A stretch of DNA of 46,159 nucleotides, taken from positions 674,748 to 720,906 of the forward strand of contig NZ_MJAH01000002.1 in the NCBI RefSeq assembly GCF_001746295.1. Direction: 5' to 3'. Positions 1 to 8,125 of this stretch are shown piece by piece; within the stretch, counting starts at the first letter, position 1; every line of letters begins with the position of its first letter. The notes under the pieces were generated by a model. It had not been told where the DNA came from. It worked only from the letters and a program-made list of their open reading frames with translations, and made no database searches. Made by a program: the position numbers and the translations under genes. This DNA is from Streptomyces sp. LUP47B. GTDB lineage: Bacteria; Actinomycetota; Actinomycetes; Streptomycetales; Streptomycetaceae.

Positions 1-634
1 TGGTGATCTCGTCGTCGGGGAGGCCGATCTCGGCCAGCGCGGCGGTCTCGGCGGGGTCCGGCTCGGGCATGTCCTCATGAAACTCGCGGATGATCTCGCC
101 GAACCGCTGCATCATCGAGCGGGGCATCGTGGTCCAGTACACCTTCGGCGTCAGCTCGGTCATCTCCAGCGCCGCCATCGTGATGCGGTGGGCCTGGATG
201 TGGTCGGGGTGACCGTAGAAGCCGTTCTCGTCATAGGTGACGACCACATCAGGTCGGTAGTGCCGCATGAGTTCCGCGAGTCGGGCCGCGCCTTCCTCCA
301 CGGGGGTCCGCCAGAAGGATCCCGGCGCGTCGTTGCTCGGCCAGCCCATCATCCCGGAGTCGGCGTAGTCCAGCATCTCCAGATCGCTGATCTTCAGGAC
401 CTCACAGCTCGCCTCGAGTTCCTGGCGGCGCAGCTGGGCGACCGCCGCCGGATCGTGTCCGGGATCCCCCGGCTTGACACCCCCCGGCCCGTCACCGCAA
501 GCGCCGTCGGTACAGGTCACGAGAACCGTGCGGATGCCTTCCGCCGCGTACCGCGCGAGGACTCCGCCGGTTCCGGTGGCCTCGTCGTCGGGGTGGGCGT
601 GTACTGCCATGAGCGTCAGGGGCCGGCCAGTCAT
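1..634 (-). CDS. PIG-L family deacetylase / mycothiol conjugate amidase-like (C-terminus beyond window)
   Basis: The visible 211 codons begin MTGRPLTLMAVHAHPDDEAT. The AHPDDE zinc-binding signature at about residues 11-16 and the later GHPDHIQAHR motif (the third zinc ligand region) identify the PIG-L/LmbE deacetylase fold. In actinobacteria this family includes MshB and the mycothiol S-conjugate amidase Mca; the spacing, the VTCTDGACGDG stretch and the YYDENGFYGHPDH-like region look Mca-type. An Mca-like enzyme would cleave mycothiol S-conjugates in the cytoplasm during detoxification, but other PIG-L substrates are possible. The ATG at 632-634 is chosen because AGGAGG lies 8 nt upstream; the ATG 8 codons further in (608-610) has no such site. 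The gene runs off the left edge, so length and C-terminus are unknown. Confidence 0.85.
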   Translation of the reverse strand, partial: MTGRPLTLMAVHAHPDDEATGTGGVLARYAAEGIRTVLVTCTDGACGDGPGGVKPGDPGHDPAAVAQLRRQELEASCEVLKISDLEMLDYADSGMMGWPSNDAPGSFWRTPVEEGAARLAELMRHYRPDVVVTYDENGFYGHPDHIQAHRITMAALEMTELTPKVYWTTMPRSMMQRFGEIIREFHEDMPEPDPAETAALAEIGLPDDEIT

Positions 635-1200
635 GAAGAAGTCCTCCTGCGGAAATACATCTCGGTCCGAGTGTGCGGCGGGCGTACCGCGATTCCGGGG
701 ACCGCATCCCGCCGGTCCCTCGTCGATGCAACCGCGCCGACCGGACCGACTGTTCCCGGCGCGGCCGGCTCGCCCGTACGGGTCGAGGATCGTCGTGCGG
801 ATCAGCTCGTGGGCGTCCCGGTCGACGTCGTTGCCAGGGGGAACGAACGCTCCCGCGACCGTGTCCTGGGACCGCAGCAGGTGGCCCTGCGGGTCACCCT
901 GTCGGCCGAGGTCGCGGAGGCGGTGTCCCGCGGGCTCGTCTTCGACGCCCATCGCGGTGGTGTGCGGCGGCCGTGCGTGGAGCGGCCCGTTCCCGCCGTG
1001 CGGACGAGTCGCCGGGCCCGCTGCCCGCAGGCGCGAGAACGGCCGGAGGAGCCCTGACCGTCACCGGGCCTCGCGGGCGCACCGCTGTGTCCCCCTGGGG
1101 ACGCCAGGACACCTCCACACGCGCGTGCGGCGCGAGAGGGACTCAGCCCGTCGGCCTACCGGCGGCGTTGCGGAGCCGGCGCCGGGGAAGCGGTAAGGAC
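635..1200. other. 566-bp divergent intergenic region with one coding-like stretch
   Basis: This gap separates two divergent genes and must hold both promoters. One plus-strand frame (GTG at 671 to TGA at 1057) has fairly high third-position GC between about 780 and 960 and reads like protein there. It has no ribosome binding site at its only plausible early start and matches no family I recognise. It may be a decayed gene or chance. No hairpin or repeat stood out. Confidence 0.35.
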
Positions 1201-1698
1201 ATGAGATTCCTCGTACGCGACCGGCTCCTCGGCTTCGGTGACGACTACTGGATCGAGGACGACCAGGGCAACAAGGTCTTCCTCGTCGACGGCAAGGCGA
1301 TGCGCCTCAGGGACACCTTCGAGCTGAAGGACACCAGCGGGCGGGTCCTGATCGACATCCGTCAGAAGATGCTCGCCCTGCGCGACACCATGCTGATCGA
1401 ACGCGACGGCGAGCCGCTGGCGACGATCAGGCGGAAACGCCTGTCGCTGCTGCGCAACCACTACCGGGTGGCCCTCGCCGACGGCAGTACCGAACTCGAC
1501 GTCAGCGGCAAGATCCTCGACCGGGAGTTCGCCGTCGAGTACGACGGTGAGCTGCTCGCGGTGGTCTCTCGCAGATGGCTGCACGTGCGGGAGACCTACG
1601 GCGTCGACATCGTCCGGGACGACGCGGATCCGGCGCTGCTCATCGCGGTGGCGGTGTGCGTGATCCACCTCGCCGAGAAGGAGCGGGAGGACGACTGA
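1201..1698 (+). CDS. LURP-one-related (LOR/DUF567) family protein
   Basis: This 165-residue protein starts MRFLVRDRLLGFGDDYWIED and shows the repetitive strand pattern of the LOR fold (Tubby-like beta barrel). Short segments such as VFLVDGKAMRLRDTFELKD, LIDIRQKMLALRDTMLIERD and LATIRRKRLSLLRNHYRV repeat the same scheme. The length is normal for bacterial members. Bacterial LOR proteins have no established enzymatic role; scramblase-like or lipid-related functions have been suggested from the fold only. The ATG has an AAGGA close upstream. The gene ends 11 bp before the convergent amidase gene, with a small inverted repeat (GACCT/AGGTC, 1697-1709) across the junction. The family assignment is good; the cellular role is unknown. 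Confidence 0.85.
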   Translation: MRFLVRDRLLGFGDDYWIEDDQGNKVFLVDGKAMRLRDTFELKDTSGRVLIDIRQKMLALRDTMLIERDGEPLATIRRKRLSLLRNHYRVALADGSTELDVSGKILDREFAVEYDGELLAVVSRRWLHVRETYGVDIVRDDADPALLIAVAVCVIHLAEKEREDD

Positions 1699-1709
1699 CC
1701 TGTGAGGTC

Positions 1710-2483
1710 TCAGAGCACCCGGTCCTTCAGGGCCGGGAACTGCTCCCTGGTCACGGACACCTTCCCGGGGTCGAACTCCACCGTGAGGATCTCCTCGGCG
1801 GCGCCCGCCTCCGCGAGGACCTCGCCCCACGGATCCACCACGATCGAGTGACCGGCCTGCGGAACTCGCGCGTGCGTCCCGGCCGTTCCACAAGCGAGCA
1901 CGAACGCCTGGTTCTCGACCGCCCGCGCCCGGGCCAGCAGCGTCCAGTGCGCCCGGCGGCGCTCCGGCCAGCCCGCCGGGATCACCAGGGTCTCGGCGCC
2001 CGCGTCGACGAGACCGCGGAAGAGTTCGGGGAAACGGAGGTCGTAACAGGTGGCGAGGCCGACGGTCGTCTCCGGCAGACGGACCGTCACCAGGTCCTCG
2101 CCGCGGCCCATCAGCACGGCCTCGCCCTTGTCGAAGCCGAAGCGGTGGATCTTGCGGTAGGAGGCGGCCAGTTCACCGGAGGGTGAGAAGAAGAGGGAGG
2201 TGTTGTAGAGGGTGCCGTCAGGGGCCCGCTCCGGGACCGAGCCCGCGTGCAGCCACACGCCCGCGTCGCTCGCCGCCTTCGCCATGACCTCGTAGGTCGG
2301 CCCTTCCAGCGGCTCGGCCTCGCTCCCGAACTCCTCGAAGGCGAACGCCCCGGTGGTCCACAGCTCCGGGAGCACGACAAGGTCGGCCCCGGCCTGATCC
2401 CGTACCAGCGACGCCACGCGGCGCCGACGCGATTCGACCGATTCGTCCTCATCCACGTCGATCTGGATCAGAGAGGCGCGCAC
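1710..2483 (-). CDS. Carbon-nitrogen hydrolase (nitrilase superfamily amidase, omega-amidase-like)
   Basis: The 257-residue product carries the nitrilase-superfamily catalytic triad: Glu in VVLPELWTTG (about residue 40), Lys in YRKIHRFG (about 110) and Cys in LATCYDLRFPELFR (about 145). The TCYDLRFPE context is typical of the Nit2/omega-amidase and YafV-like branch, which hydrolyse small omega-amides such as 2-oxoglutaramate. The protein is soluble with no signal peptide, so it should act in the cytoplasm. The GTG start at 2481-2483 begins VRASLIQIDVDEDES, the expected beta strand of the fold, though its upstream site is weak (GGTGG). It is divergent from the MDMPI-family gene. The exact substrate cannot be told from sequence. 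Confidence 0.87.
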   Translation of the reverse strand: MRASLIQIDVDEDESVESRRRRVASLVRDQAGADLVVLPELWTTGAFAFEEFGSEAEPLEGPTYEVMAKAASDAGVWLHAGSVPERAPDGTLYNTSLFFSPSGELAASYRKIHRFGFDKGEAVLMGRGEDLVTVRLPETTVGLATCYDLRFPELFRGLVDAGAETLVIPAGWPERRRAHWTLLARARAVENQAFVLACGTAGTHARVPQAGHSIVVDPWGEVLAEAGAAEEILTVEFDPGKVSVTREQFPALKDRVL

Positions 2484-2665
2484 ACTACCACCGTCCTGGC
2501 ATTCGAGCCGTCCCTTACGGGCCTACGATCGTCACACGAAAGCACTGCCGGGGTGCCTCGCAGCAGCGTAACTTAGCGTTCCAAGACACCCGCCGACAGC
2601 CACCACCTCCATTGGCAACGCCGCCATCACCAGCCCGTGCTCCGACCGCCGAGGGGTCCCGTTCC

Positions 2666-3490
2666 GTGAGTCTGCATCCCACCCTCCAGCCCTACGCCGA
2701 CGCCTGGACCCACTCCATCGAAGCGATATCCGAGCTGGTGACGCCCCTCGTGGAGGGAGAGTGGAACCGCCGCACTCCCTGTCCGGGCTGGTCGGTGCGG
2801 GACGTGGTGTCCCATGTCATCGGTCTGGACTGCGAGATGCTGGGCGACCCGCGCCCCATCCACACCCTCCCGCGCGACCTCTTCCACGTCACCAACGACC
2901 ACCAGCGGTACATGGAGATGCAGGTCGACGTCCGCCGCCACCACACGGCACCGGAGATGACCTCCGAGCTGGAGTACGTCGTCATCCGCCGCAACCGCCA
3001 GCTGCGGAACGACTCCCGCGACCCCGGCACGAAGGTGCGCGGCCCGCTGGGCACCGAACTGACCCTCGCGGACTCCATGCGCCAGCACGCCTTCAACGTC
3101 TGGGTGCACGAACAGGACCTGCGCACCGCCCTCGGCCGGCCCGGCGACCTCGACTCCCCCGGCGCGCACATCGCCCGAGACGTCCTGCTCGAAGCGCTCC
3201 CCGACATAGTGGCCGTCAAGGCCGACGCCCCCCGCAGCTCGGCGATCGTCTTCGACGTGCACGGTCCCATCGAGTTCCTGCGCACCATACGCGTCGACAT
3301 CCAGGGCCGCGGCACCCTGGAGACCGCCCCCGCTCTCGGTCCGGCCGCCACCCTGACCCTCGACTGGGAGACCTACGTCCGCCTGGCCTGCGGCCGCGTG
3401 AGCCTGGAGGCGGCGGCGGACCGGGTGAAGGCGGAGGGCGACCCGGAACTGACGTCCGCGATCCTCAGGAACTTCACGGTGACGCCGTAG
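2666..3490 (+). CDS. Maleylpyruvate isomerase (MDMPI/DinB-like) family mycothiol-dependent protein
   Basis: The 274-residue protein opens with a DinB-like four-helix domain of the MDMPI_N type: TPCPGWSVRDVVSHVIGLDCEML carries the first metal-ligand histidine, and RQHAFNVWVHEQDLRTALG carries the later pair. A C-terminal sterol-carrier-like MDMPI_C domain follows (about residues 180-270), ending GDPELTSAILRNF. Known members use mycothiol as cofactor, for example in maleylpyruvate isomerisation, but most Streptomyces paralogues are uncharacterised. The GTG at 2666 is preferred because GAGGGG lies about 10 nt upstream. The frame is open back to a TTG at 2612, but that extension is low-complexity and lacks a ribosome binding site. 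It converges on the MFS gene. Confidence 0.85.
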   Translation: MSLHPTLQPYADAWTHSIEAISELVTPLVEGEWNRRTPCPGWSVRDVVSHVIGLDCEMLGDPRPIHTLPRDLFHVTNDHQRYMEMQVDVRRHHTAPEMTSELEYVVIRRNRQLRNDSRDPGTKVRGPLGTELTLADSMRQHAFNVWVHEQDLRTALGRPGDLDSPGAHIARDVLLEALPDIVAVKADAPRSSAIVFDVHGPIEFLRTIRVDIQGRGTLETAPALGPAATLTLDWETYVRLACGRVSLEAAADRVKAEGDPELTSAILRNFTVTP

Positions 3491-3547
3491 CGGGTGACGG
3501 AGTCCGTCCCCCGGCGGACGAGGCGGGCCCGGCGCTCTGACGTCCGG

Positions 3548-4840
3548 TCAGGCGGGCACGTGGACCGTCTCCACCCGGCTCGCCACCAGCCGCTCCCGCT
3601 CCCGCCGGGCCGCCCGCCCGCGCAGCCGCAGGATCTGGCTGACGCCGAGCGCCTGGAGCACGAAGACGGAGGAGAAGGCGACGCTGTAGTTGTCGTCGGT
3701 CGCGTCGAGGAGCACCCCGACGGCGAACAGGGTGGTCATCGACGCGACGAACCCGCCCATGTTCGTGATGCCGGACGCGGTCCCCTGCCGCTCCGGCGGG
3801 TTCGCCGGCCGCGCGAAGTCGAAACCGAGCATCGAGGCCGGTCCGCACGAGCCGAGCACCACGCACAGCACGATCAGCAGCCACATCGGCGCTTGTTCGC
3901 CGGGGTAGGCCAGCGTGGCCGCCCACAGCAGCGCCGTCGCCCCCACGGTCCCGAGCGCGAGCGGCAGCCGCGCCTCGTGGTGCCGGGCGACGACCTGGCC
4001 GTAGACCAGACCGACGACCATGTTGGACAGCACGACGAGAGTGAGCAGTTCGCCCGCCACCGCCCGGGACAGCCCCTGCGCCTCGACGAGGAATGGCAGG
4101 CCCCACAGCAGCAGGAACACCATCGCCGGGAACTGGGTCGTGAAGTGCACCCACAGCCCGAGCCGGGTGCCGGGCTCCCGCCAGGACGCGGCGATCTGCC
4201 GCCGTACGTAGGCCGCCCCCTGGTGCGGGAACGGCTCCGGCTCGTGCCCCTCGGGGTGGTCCTTGAGGAAGAGGACCAGCAGAACCAGCACCACCACACC
4301 CGCGAGCGAGCTGCCCGCGAACGCCGGGGTCCAGCCGATGCCGTGCAGGAGCCGGGCCAGGACCAGCGTGGAGACCAGGTTGCCCGCCATGCCGGCGAGC
4401 CCGGCGAGCTGCGCGACCAGGGGCCCGCGCCGGGCCGGGAACCAGCGGGTGCCCAGGCGCAGCACGCTGATGAAGGTCATCGCGTCACCGCAGCCGAGCA
4501 GGGCGCGCGAGGCGAGGGCCGTTCCGTACGAGGGTGAGAACGCGAAGCCGAGCTGCCCCGCCGTGAAGAGCACCACGCCGAGCGTCAGCACCTTCTTGGT
4601 GCCGAGCCGGTCGACGAGCAGGCCGACGGGTATCTGCATGCCGGCGTAGACGAGGAGCTGGAGGATCGAGAAGGTCGACAGCGCCGAGGCGTTCACATGG
4701 AAGCGGTCGGCCGCGTCGAGGCCGGCGACCCCGAGAGAGGTACGGAAGATGACCGCGACGAAGTAGACGGAGACGCCGATGCCCCACACGGCCATCGCGC
4801 GCCGGCCGCCCGGAGGGTCACCCGGAAGAGTGGACCTCAT
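3548..4840 (-). CDS. MFS transporter
   Basis: This 430-residue protein has about 12 hydrophobic segments. The cytoplasmic loop signature of the Major Facilitator Superfamily is visible as VDRLGTKKVLTLG after the second helix, and a central hydrophilic loop (about residues 200-230, DHPEGHEPEPFPHQG) divides the two halves. The C-terminal helices contain FDFARPANPPERQGTASGITNMGG, typical of the nitrate/sugar-phosphate-like MFS branch. The substrate is not identifiable. Its ATG overlaps the stop codon of the upstream GntR gene (ATGA, 4837-4840), so the two are almost certainly co-transcribed and translationally coupled; the regulator may respond to the transported compound. The short C-terminal tail is Arg-rich and cytoplasmic. 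Confidence 0.9.
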   Translation of the reverse strand: MRSTLPGDPPGGRRAMAVWGIGVSVYFVAVIFRTSLGVAGLDAADRFHVNASALSTFSILQLLVYAGMQIPVGLLVDRLGTKKVLTLGVVLFTAGQLGFAFSPSYGTALASRALLGCGDAMTFISVLRLGTRWFPARRGPLVAQLAGLAGMAGNLVSTLVLARLLHGIGWTPAFAGSSLAGVVVLVLLVLFLKDHPEGHEPEPFPHQGAAYVRRQIAASWREPGTRLGLWVHFTTQFPAMVFLLLWGLPFLVEAQGLSRAVAGELLTLVVLSNMVVGLVYGQVVARHHEARLPLALGTVGATALLWAATLAYPGEQAPMWLLIVLCVVLGSCGPASMLGFDFARPANPPERQGTASGITNMGGFVASMTTLFAVGVLLDATDDNYSVAFSSVFVLQALGVSQILRLRGRAARRERERLVASRVETVHVPA

Positions 4841-5487
4841 CGAACCTCACCCCGGGCCAGATGCGAGAACCACTCGACATGCCCGTGAATCAGGCCTACG
4901 ACCGCCTCCGCGTCGCCGGAGCGCAGGGCCTGGAGGATCTGCTCGTGCTCGGCGAGGGTCTTGGTGATGCGGTCCGGGTGGGCGTGCATCACGGCGACGC
5001 CCATCCTGAGCTGGCGGTCGCGGAGCTGGTCGTAGAGCCGGCTGAGGATCTCGTTGCCGCCGCTTCGGACGATCTCGGCGTGGAAGCAGCGGTCGGTGAC
5101 GGCGGCGCCGGCCAGGTCCCCGGCGGCGGCCTGTTCCTGCTGCCGGGCGAGCAGTTCCTCGAGGCGCGCGATGAGCTGCGGGGAGGCCGGTACGGCCTTG
5201 CGGGCGGCGTGTCCCTCGACGAGCTGCCGGGTCTCGACTACGTCGGCGATCTCCTGGGCGGAGACCGGCAGGACCAGCGCCCCCTTTTTCGGGTAAAGCT
5301 TGATCAGCCCCTCGACCTCGAGACGCAGCAGCGCCTCTCGCACGGGCGTACGGGAAACCCCGACGGCCTCCCCCAGTTCGCCCTCGGTGAGCAGGGTGCC
5401 GCCCTCGTAACGGCGGTCCAGGACACCCTGCTTGACGTGGGCGTAGACGCGCTCGGCGGCGGGAGGCTGTTTCACGGCCAGACTCAT
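4837..5487 (-). CDS. GntR family transcriptional regulator (FadR/FCD subfamily)
   Basis: The 216-residue product has an N-terminal winged helix-turn-helix (about residues 10-75) with the GntR hallmark VSRTPVREALLRLEVEGLI. It is followed by an all-helical FCD ligand-binding domain, with DRCFHAEIVRSGGNEILSRLYDQLRDRQLRM and a late HEQILQAL/HGHVEWF histidine pattern consistent with a metal-assisted carboxylate site. FCD regulators usually sense organic acids. The ATG at 5485-5487 (MSLAVKQPP) is chosen over one 10 codons upstream because that extension, with CC and no ribosome binding site, is unlike the family. A TATGCT-like -10 lies just upstream, so the mRNA may be leaderless. It is coupled to the downstream MFS gene. 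Confidence 0.88.
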   Translation of the reverse strand: MSLAVKQPPAAERVYAHVKQGVLDRRYEGGTLLTEGELGEAVGVSRTPVREALLRLEVEGLIKLYPKKGALVLPVSAQEIADVVETRQLVEGHAARKAVPASPQLIARLEELLARQQEQAAAGDLAGAAVTDRCFHAEIVRSGGNEILSRLYDQLRDRQLRMGVAVMHAHPDRITKTLAEHEQILQALRSGDAEAVVGLIHGHVEWFSHLARGEVR

Positions 5488-5696
5488 GCCCACAGCATAG
5501 ATACAACACGTACGCATGGTGAGTCCCGTTCCAGTATTCGGACCTCGGCGGGAACTCCCGTCCGTGAAAACCCCACCCGCCCCAGCCGGGGCACAACCTT
5601 GTGTGCTACTTACGTGTCACACACGTGCGGCCCCACTTTCTTCCCCTTCCAACTCGGCCGCACCCAGGGGCATTCGACGTATTCGGGGTATTTCAG

Positions 5697-6596
5697 TTGA
5701 TTACCGCCATCAAGGGCCTCCGTGTCCGCAGAGCCGCAGCCGTTGCGATCACGACCGGCGCAGTGCTCGCCACCGGAGCTCTCACCGCGGCACCCGCGCA
5801 GGCGCTGACGACGCCGACCATCACCGCCAAGGGCGGATTCCTGATGAACAGCGCGACCGGCTCGACCCTCTACAGCAAGGCGCCGAACACCAAGCGGCTC
5901 ACCGCTTCCACCACGAAGATCATGACTGCGAAGGTCGTGCTGTCGCAGTCGAACCTGAACCTGGACGCCAAGGTCACGATCAAGAAGGCGTACAGCGACT
6001 ACATCGTCTCCAAGGGCGCTTCGTCCGCCCACCTGATCGTCGGCGACAAGGTGACCGTCCGTCAGCTGCTCTACGGGATGATGCTGCCTTCCGGCTGTGA
6101 CGCCGCGATGGCCCTCGCCGACAAGTTCGGCACGGGCTCGACGGTCTCCGCGCGGACCAAGTCGTTCATCGCGAAGATGAACACGACGGCCCGCAGCCTC
6201 GGCATGACGAACACCAAGTTCGACTCGTTCGACGGAATAAGCAATGGTTCGAACGCCTCGACGCCGAAAGACCTCACGCTGCTCGCCCGCAACGTGATGA
6301 AGAGCTCGACCTTCAAGTCCGTGGTGAAGACCAAGTCGTACACGGCGAAGACCATCACCAAGACCGGCAGCACCCGCACCATGGGTGCCTGGACGAACAC
6401 CAACACCCTGCTCGGCTGGAACGGCACGCTCGGCATCAAGACCGGCTCGGGCACCGACTCCAAGTACTGCCTCGTCTTCGCCGCCACGAAGAACGGCGAG
6501 TCCGTCATCGGCGCGGTCATGACCGCCCCCGACGCGGCCAACCGCACGGCCGACGTGAAGAAGCTCATCAACTACGGCTACGCGAAGATCAGCTGA
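5697..6596 (+). CDS. Serine D-Ala-D-Ala peptidase S11, Streptomyces K15 DD-transpeptidase-like
   Basis: The protein has a Sec signal peptide (RVRRAAAVAITTG... ending APAQA, cleavage near residue 34 from the TTG start), so the mature enzyme is exported. The three penicillin-binding motifs are STTK (nucleophile Ser, in TASTTKIM), SGC (in MLPSGCDAAM) and KTG (in GIKTGSGTDSKYC). The SGC in place of the usual SxN is the known hallmark of the Streptomyces K15 DD-transpeptidase. It should act on peptidoglycan stem peptides outside the membrane. A TTG start at 5697 is favoured: it places the charged n-region directly before the hydrophobic core, with GGGG 8-9 nt upstream. The frame is open to 5601, but that extension would put a Pro-rich stretch before the signal peptide. 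Confidence 0.9.
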   Translation: MITAIKGLRVRRAAAVAITTGAVLATGALTAAPAQALTTPTITAKGGFLMNSATGSTLYSKAPNTKRLTASTTKIMTAKVVLSQSNLNLDAKVTIKKAYSDYIVSKGASSAHLIVGDKVTVRQLLYGMMLPSGCDAAMALADKFGTGSTVSARTKSFIAKMNTTARSLGMTNTKFDSFDGISNGSNASTPKDLTLLARNVMKSSTFKSVVKTKSYTAKTITKTGSTRTMGAWTNTNTLLGWNGTLGIKTGSGTDSKYCLVFAATKNGESVIGAVMTAPDAANRTADVKKLINYGYAKIS

Positions 6597-6608
6597 CGCC
6601 GGACCACG

Positions 6609-6640
6609 AAGGGGCCCGTCGCGCAAGCGCCGGGCCCCTT
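6609..6640. terminator. Strong bidirectional hairpin terminator
   Basis: Perfect inverted repeat AAGGGGCCCG / CGGGCCCCTT with a 12-nt loop. It sits between the convergent DD-peptidase gene (stop 6596) and the bkd E2 gene (stop 6673), so it can end transcription from both sides. There is no U-tract, as is usual in Streptomyces. Confidence 0.85.
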
Positions 6641-6672
6641 CAGCGTGGGACGACGTGTCCACCGCGGGCAGA

Positions 6673-8115
6673 TCACGCCCAGGTGATCAACTTCTTCGGC
6701 TGCTCCAGGATCGCCGCCACGTCGGCCAGGACCTTGGAGCCCAACTCCCCGTCCACCAGGCGGTGGTCGAAGCTCAGCGCCAGGGTGGTGACCTGGCGGG
6801 GCTTCACCTTGCCCTTGTGGACCCAGGGCTGGAGCCTGATCGCGCCGACGGCGAGGATCGCGGCCTCTCCCGGCGGGAGGATCGGCGTGCCGGTGTCGAC
6901 GCCGAAGACGCCGACGTTGGTGATGGTGACGGTGCCGCCCTGCATCGCGGCCGGGCTGGTCCTGCCCTCCTTGGCCGTGGCCACCAGCTCGCCCAGCGAC
7001 TCGGCCAGTTGCGGCAGCGTCTTGGTGTGGGCGTCCTTGATGTTCGGGACGATCAGGCCACGGGGGGTGGCCGCCGCGATGCCCAGGTTGACGTAGTGCT
7101 TGAGCACGATCTCCTGGTTCGCCTCGTCCCAGGAGGCGTTGATGTCGGGGTTCCGCCTGATCGCGACCAGCAGGGCCTTGGCGATCAGCAGGAGCGGGTT
7201 CACCCGCAGGCCCTGCAGGTCCTTGTCCTGCTTGAGCTCCTCGACCAGCTTGAGGGTGCGGGTCACGTCCACCGTCACGAACTCCGTGACGTGCGGGGCC
7301 GTGAACGCCGAACCGACCATCGCCGCGGCCGTCGCCTTGCGGACGCCCTTGACCGGGACACGGGTCTCGCGGGCCGCGTCGTACGACGCGGTGGGAGCCG
7401 CCGCGGCAGTGACCGGGGCCTGCGTCACCACCGGCGCGGGCGCCTCGGCCGGGGCGGCCGCCGCGTGGACGTCCTCGCGGGTGATGATGCCGTCCGGGCC
7501 GGACGGGATCACCGTGGTGAGGTCGACGCCCAGGTCCTTGGCCAGCTTGCGCACCGGGGGCTTGGCCAGCGGGCGGGACTGCACGGTGGTGGCGGGGCTC
7601 GCGGGGGCCGGGGCGGCCGGGCTCGCGGGGGCCGGGCCGTGACCGTTCAGTTCGGTCTGGATCGCCACCGACGCCTGCTGGACCGGAACCTCCGGGCCCT
7701 TGCGGGGCCGGCGCTTGGTCGAGGAGGCCGCCACGCCGTAGCCGACCAGGACCGGCTGACGGCCCTCCGGCTTCTTCTCGGGAGCCTCGGGAGCCTCGGA
7801 AACCGCCAAGCCTTCGGGAGCCTCGGCCTGCGTCTCCGGGGCCGCGGGGGCCCCGCCCGCCACGTCCACCGCGATGATCGCCGTGCCCACGTCCACCGTG
7901 GTGCCCTCGGGGAAGCGCAGCTCGCGCACCACCCCGTCGTAGGGGATGGGCAGTTCGACGGCCGCCTTGGCCGTCTCCACTTCGCACACCACCTGGCCGT
8001 CGGTGACCGTGTCCCCGGCCTTGACGTACCACTTGAGGATCTCGGCCTCGGTGAGCCCCTCGCCCACGTCGGGCATCTTGAACTCGCGCACGGACGCTTC
8101 CGTCATCGTCGTCAC
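6673..8115 (-). CDS. bkdH: Branched-chain alpha-keto acid dehydrogenase E2 (dihydrolipoamide acyltransferase)
   Basis: The 480-residue E2 has a lipoyl domain (about residues 8-85, lipoyl-lysine in CEVETAKAAVEL), a Pro/Ala-rich linker with VLVGYG, a peripheral-subunit-binding domain (VRKLAKDLGVDLTTVIPSGPDGIITREDV), and a C-terminal acyltransferase domain ending with the catalytic DHRLVDGELG motif. It transfers branched acyl groups from E1 to CoA, giving isobutyryl-, isovaleryl- and 2-methylbutyryl-CoA for catabolism and as fatty acid/polyketide starters. The GTG at 8113-8115 is preferred because GAGGAG lies 6 nt upstream, overlapping the E1 beta stop; the ATG 3 codons in is the alternative. 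It is the last gene of a three-gene operon. The name follows S. avermitilis bkdFGH by order and by the 12-kb distance to the second cluster. Confidence 0.92.
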   Translation of the reverse strand: MTTMTEASVREFKMPDVGEGLTEAEILKWYVKAGDTVTDGQVVCEVETAKAAVELPIPYDGVVRELRFPEGTTVDVGTAIIAVDVAGGAPAAPETQAEAPEGLAVSEAPEAPEKKPEGRQPVLVGYGVAASSTKRRPRKGPEVPVQQASVAIQTELNGHGPAPASPAAPAPASPATTVQSRPLAKPPVRKLAKDLGVDLTTVIPSGPDGIITREDVHAAAAPAEAPAPVVTQAPVTAAAAPTASYDAARETRVPVKGVRKATAAAMVGSAFTAPHVTEFVTVDVTRTLKLVEELKQDKDLQGLRVNPLLLIAKALLVAIRRNPDINASWDEANQEIVLKHYVNLGIAAATPRGLIVPNIKDAHTKTLPQLAESLGELVATAKEGRTSPAAMQGGTVTITNVGVFGVDTGTPILPPGEAAILAVGAIRLQPWVHKGKVKPRQVTTLALSFDHRLVDGELGSKVLADVAAILEQPKKLITWA

Positions 8116-8125
8116 GACCCTCTCC

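Noticed and set aside
3491..3547. GACGGAGTCCGTC dyad between convergent MDMPI and MFS genes as a terminator
   Set aside because: The stem is only 6 bp with a 1-nt centre, which cannot form a hairpin; at most a small dyad.
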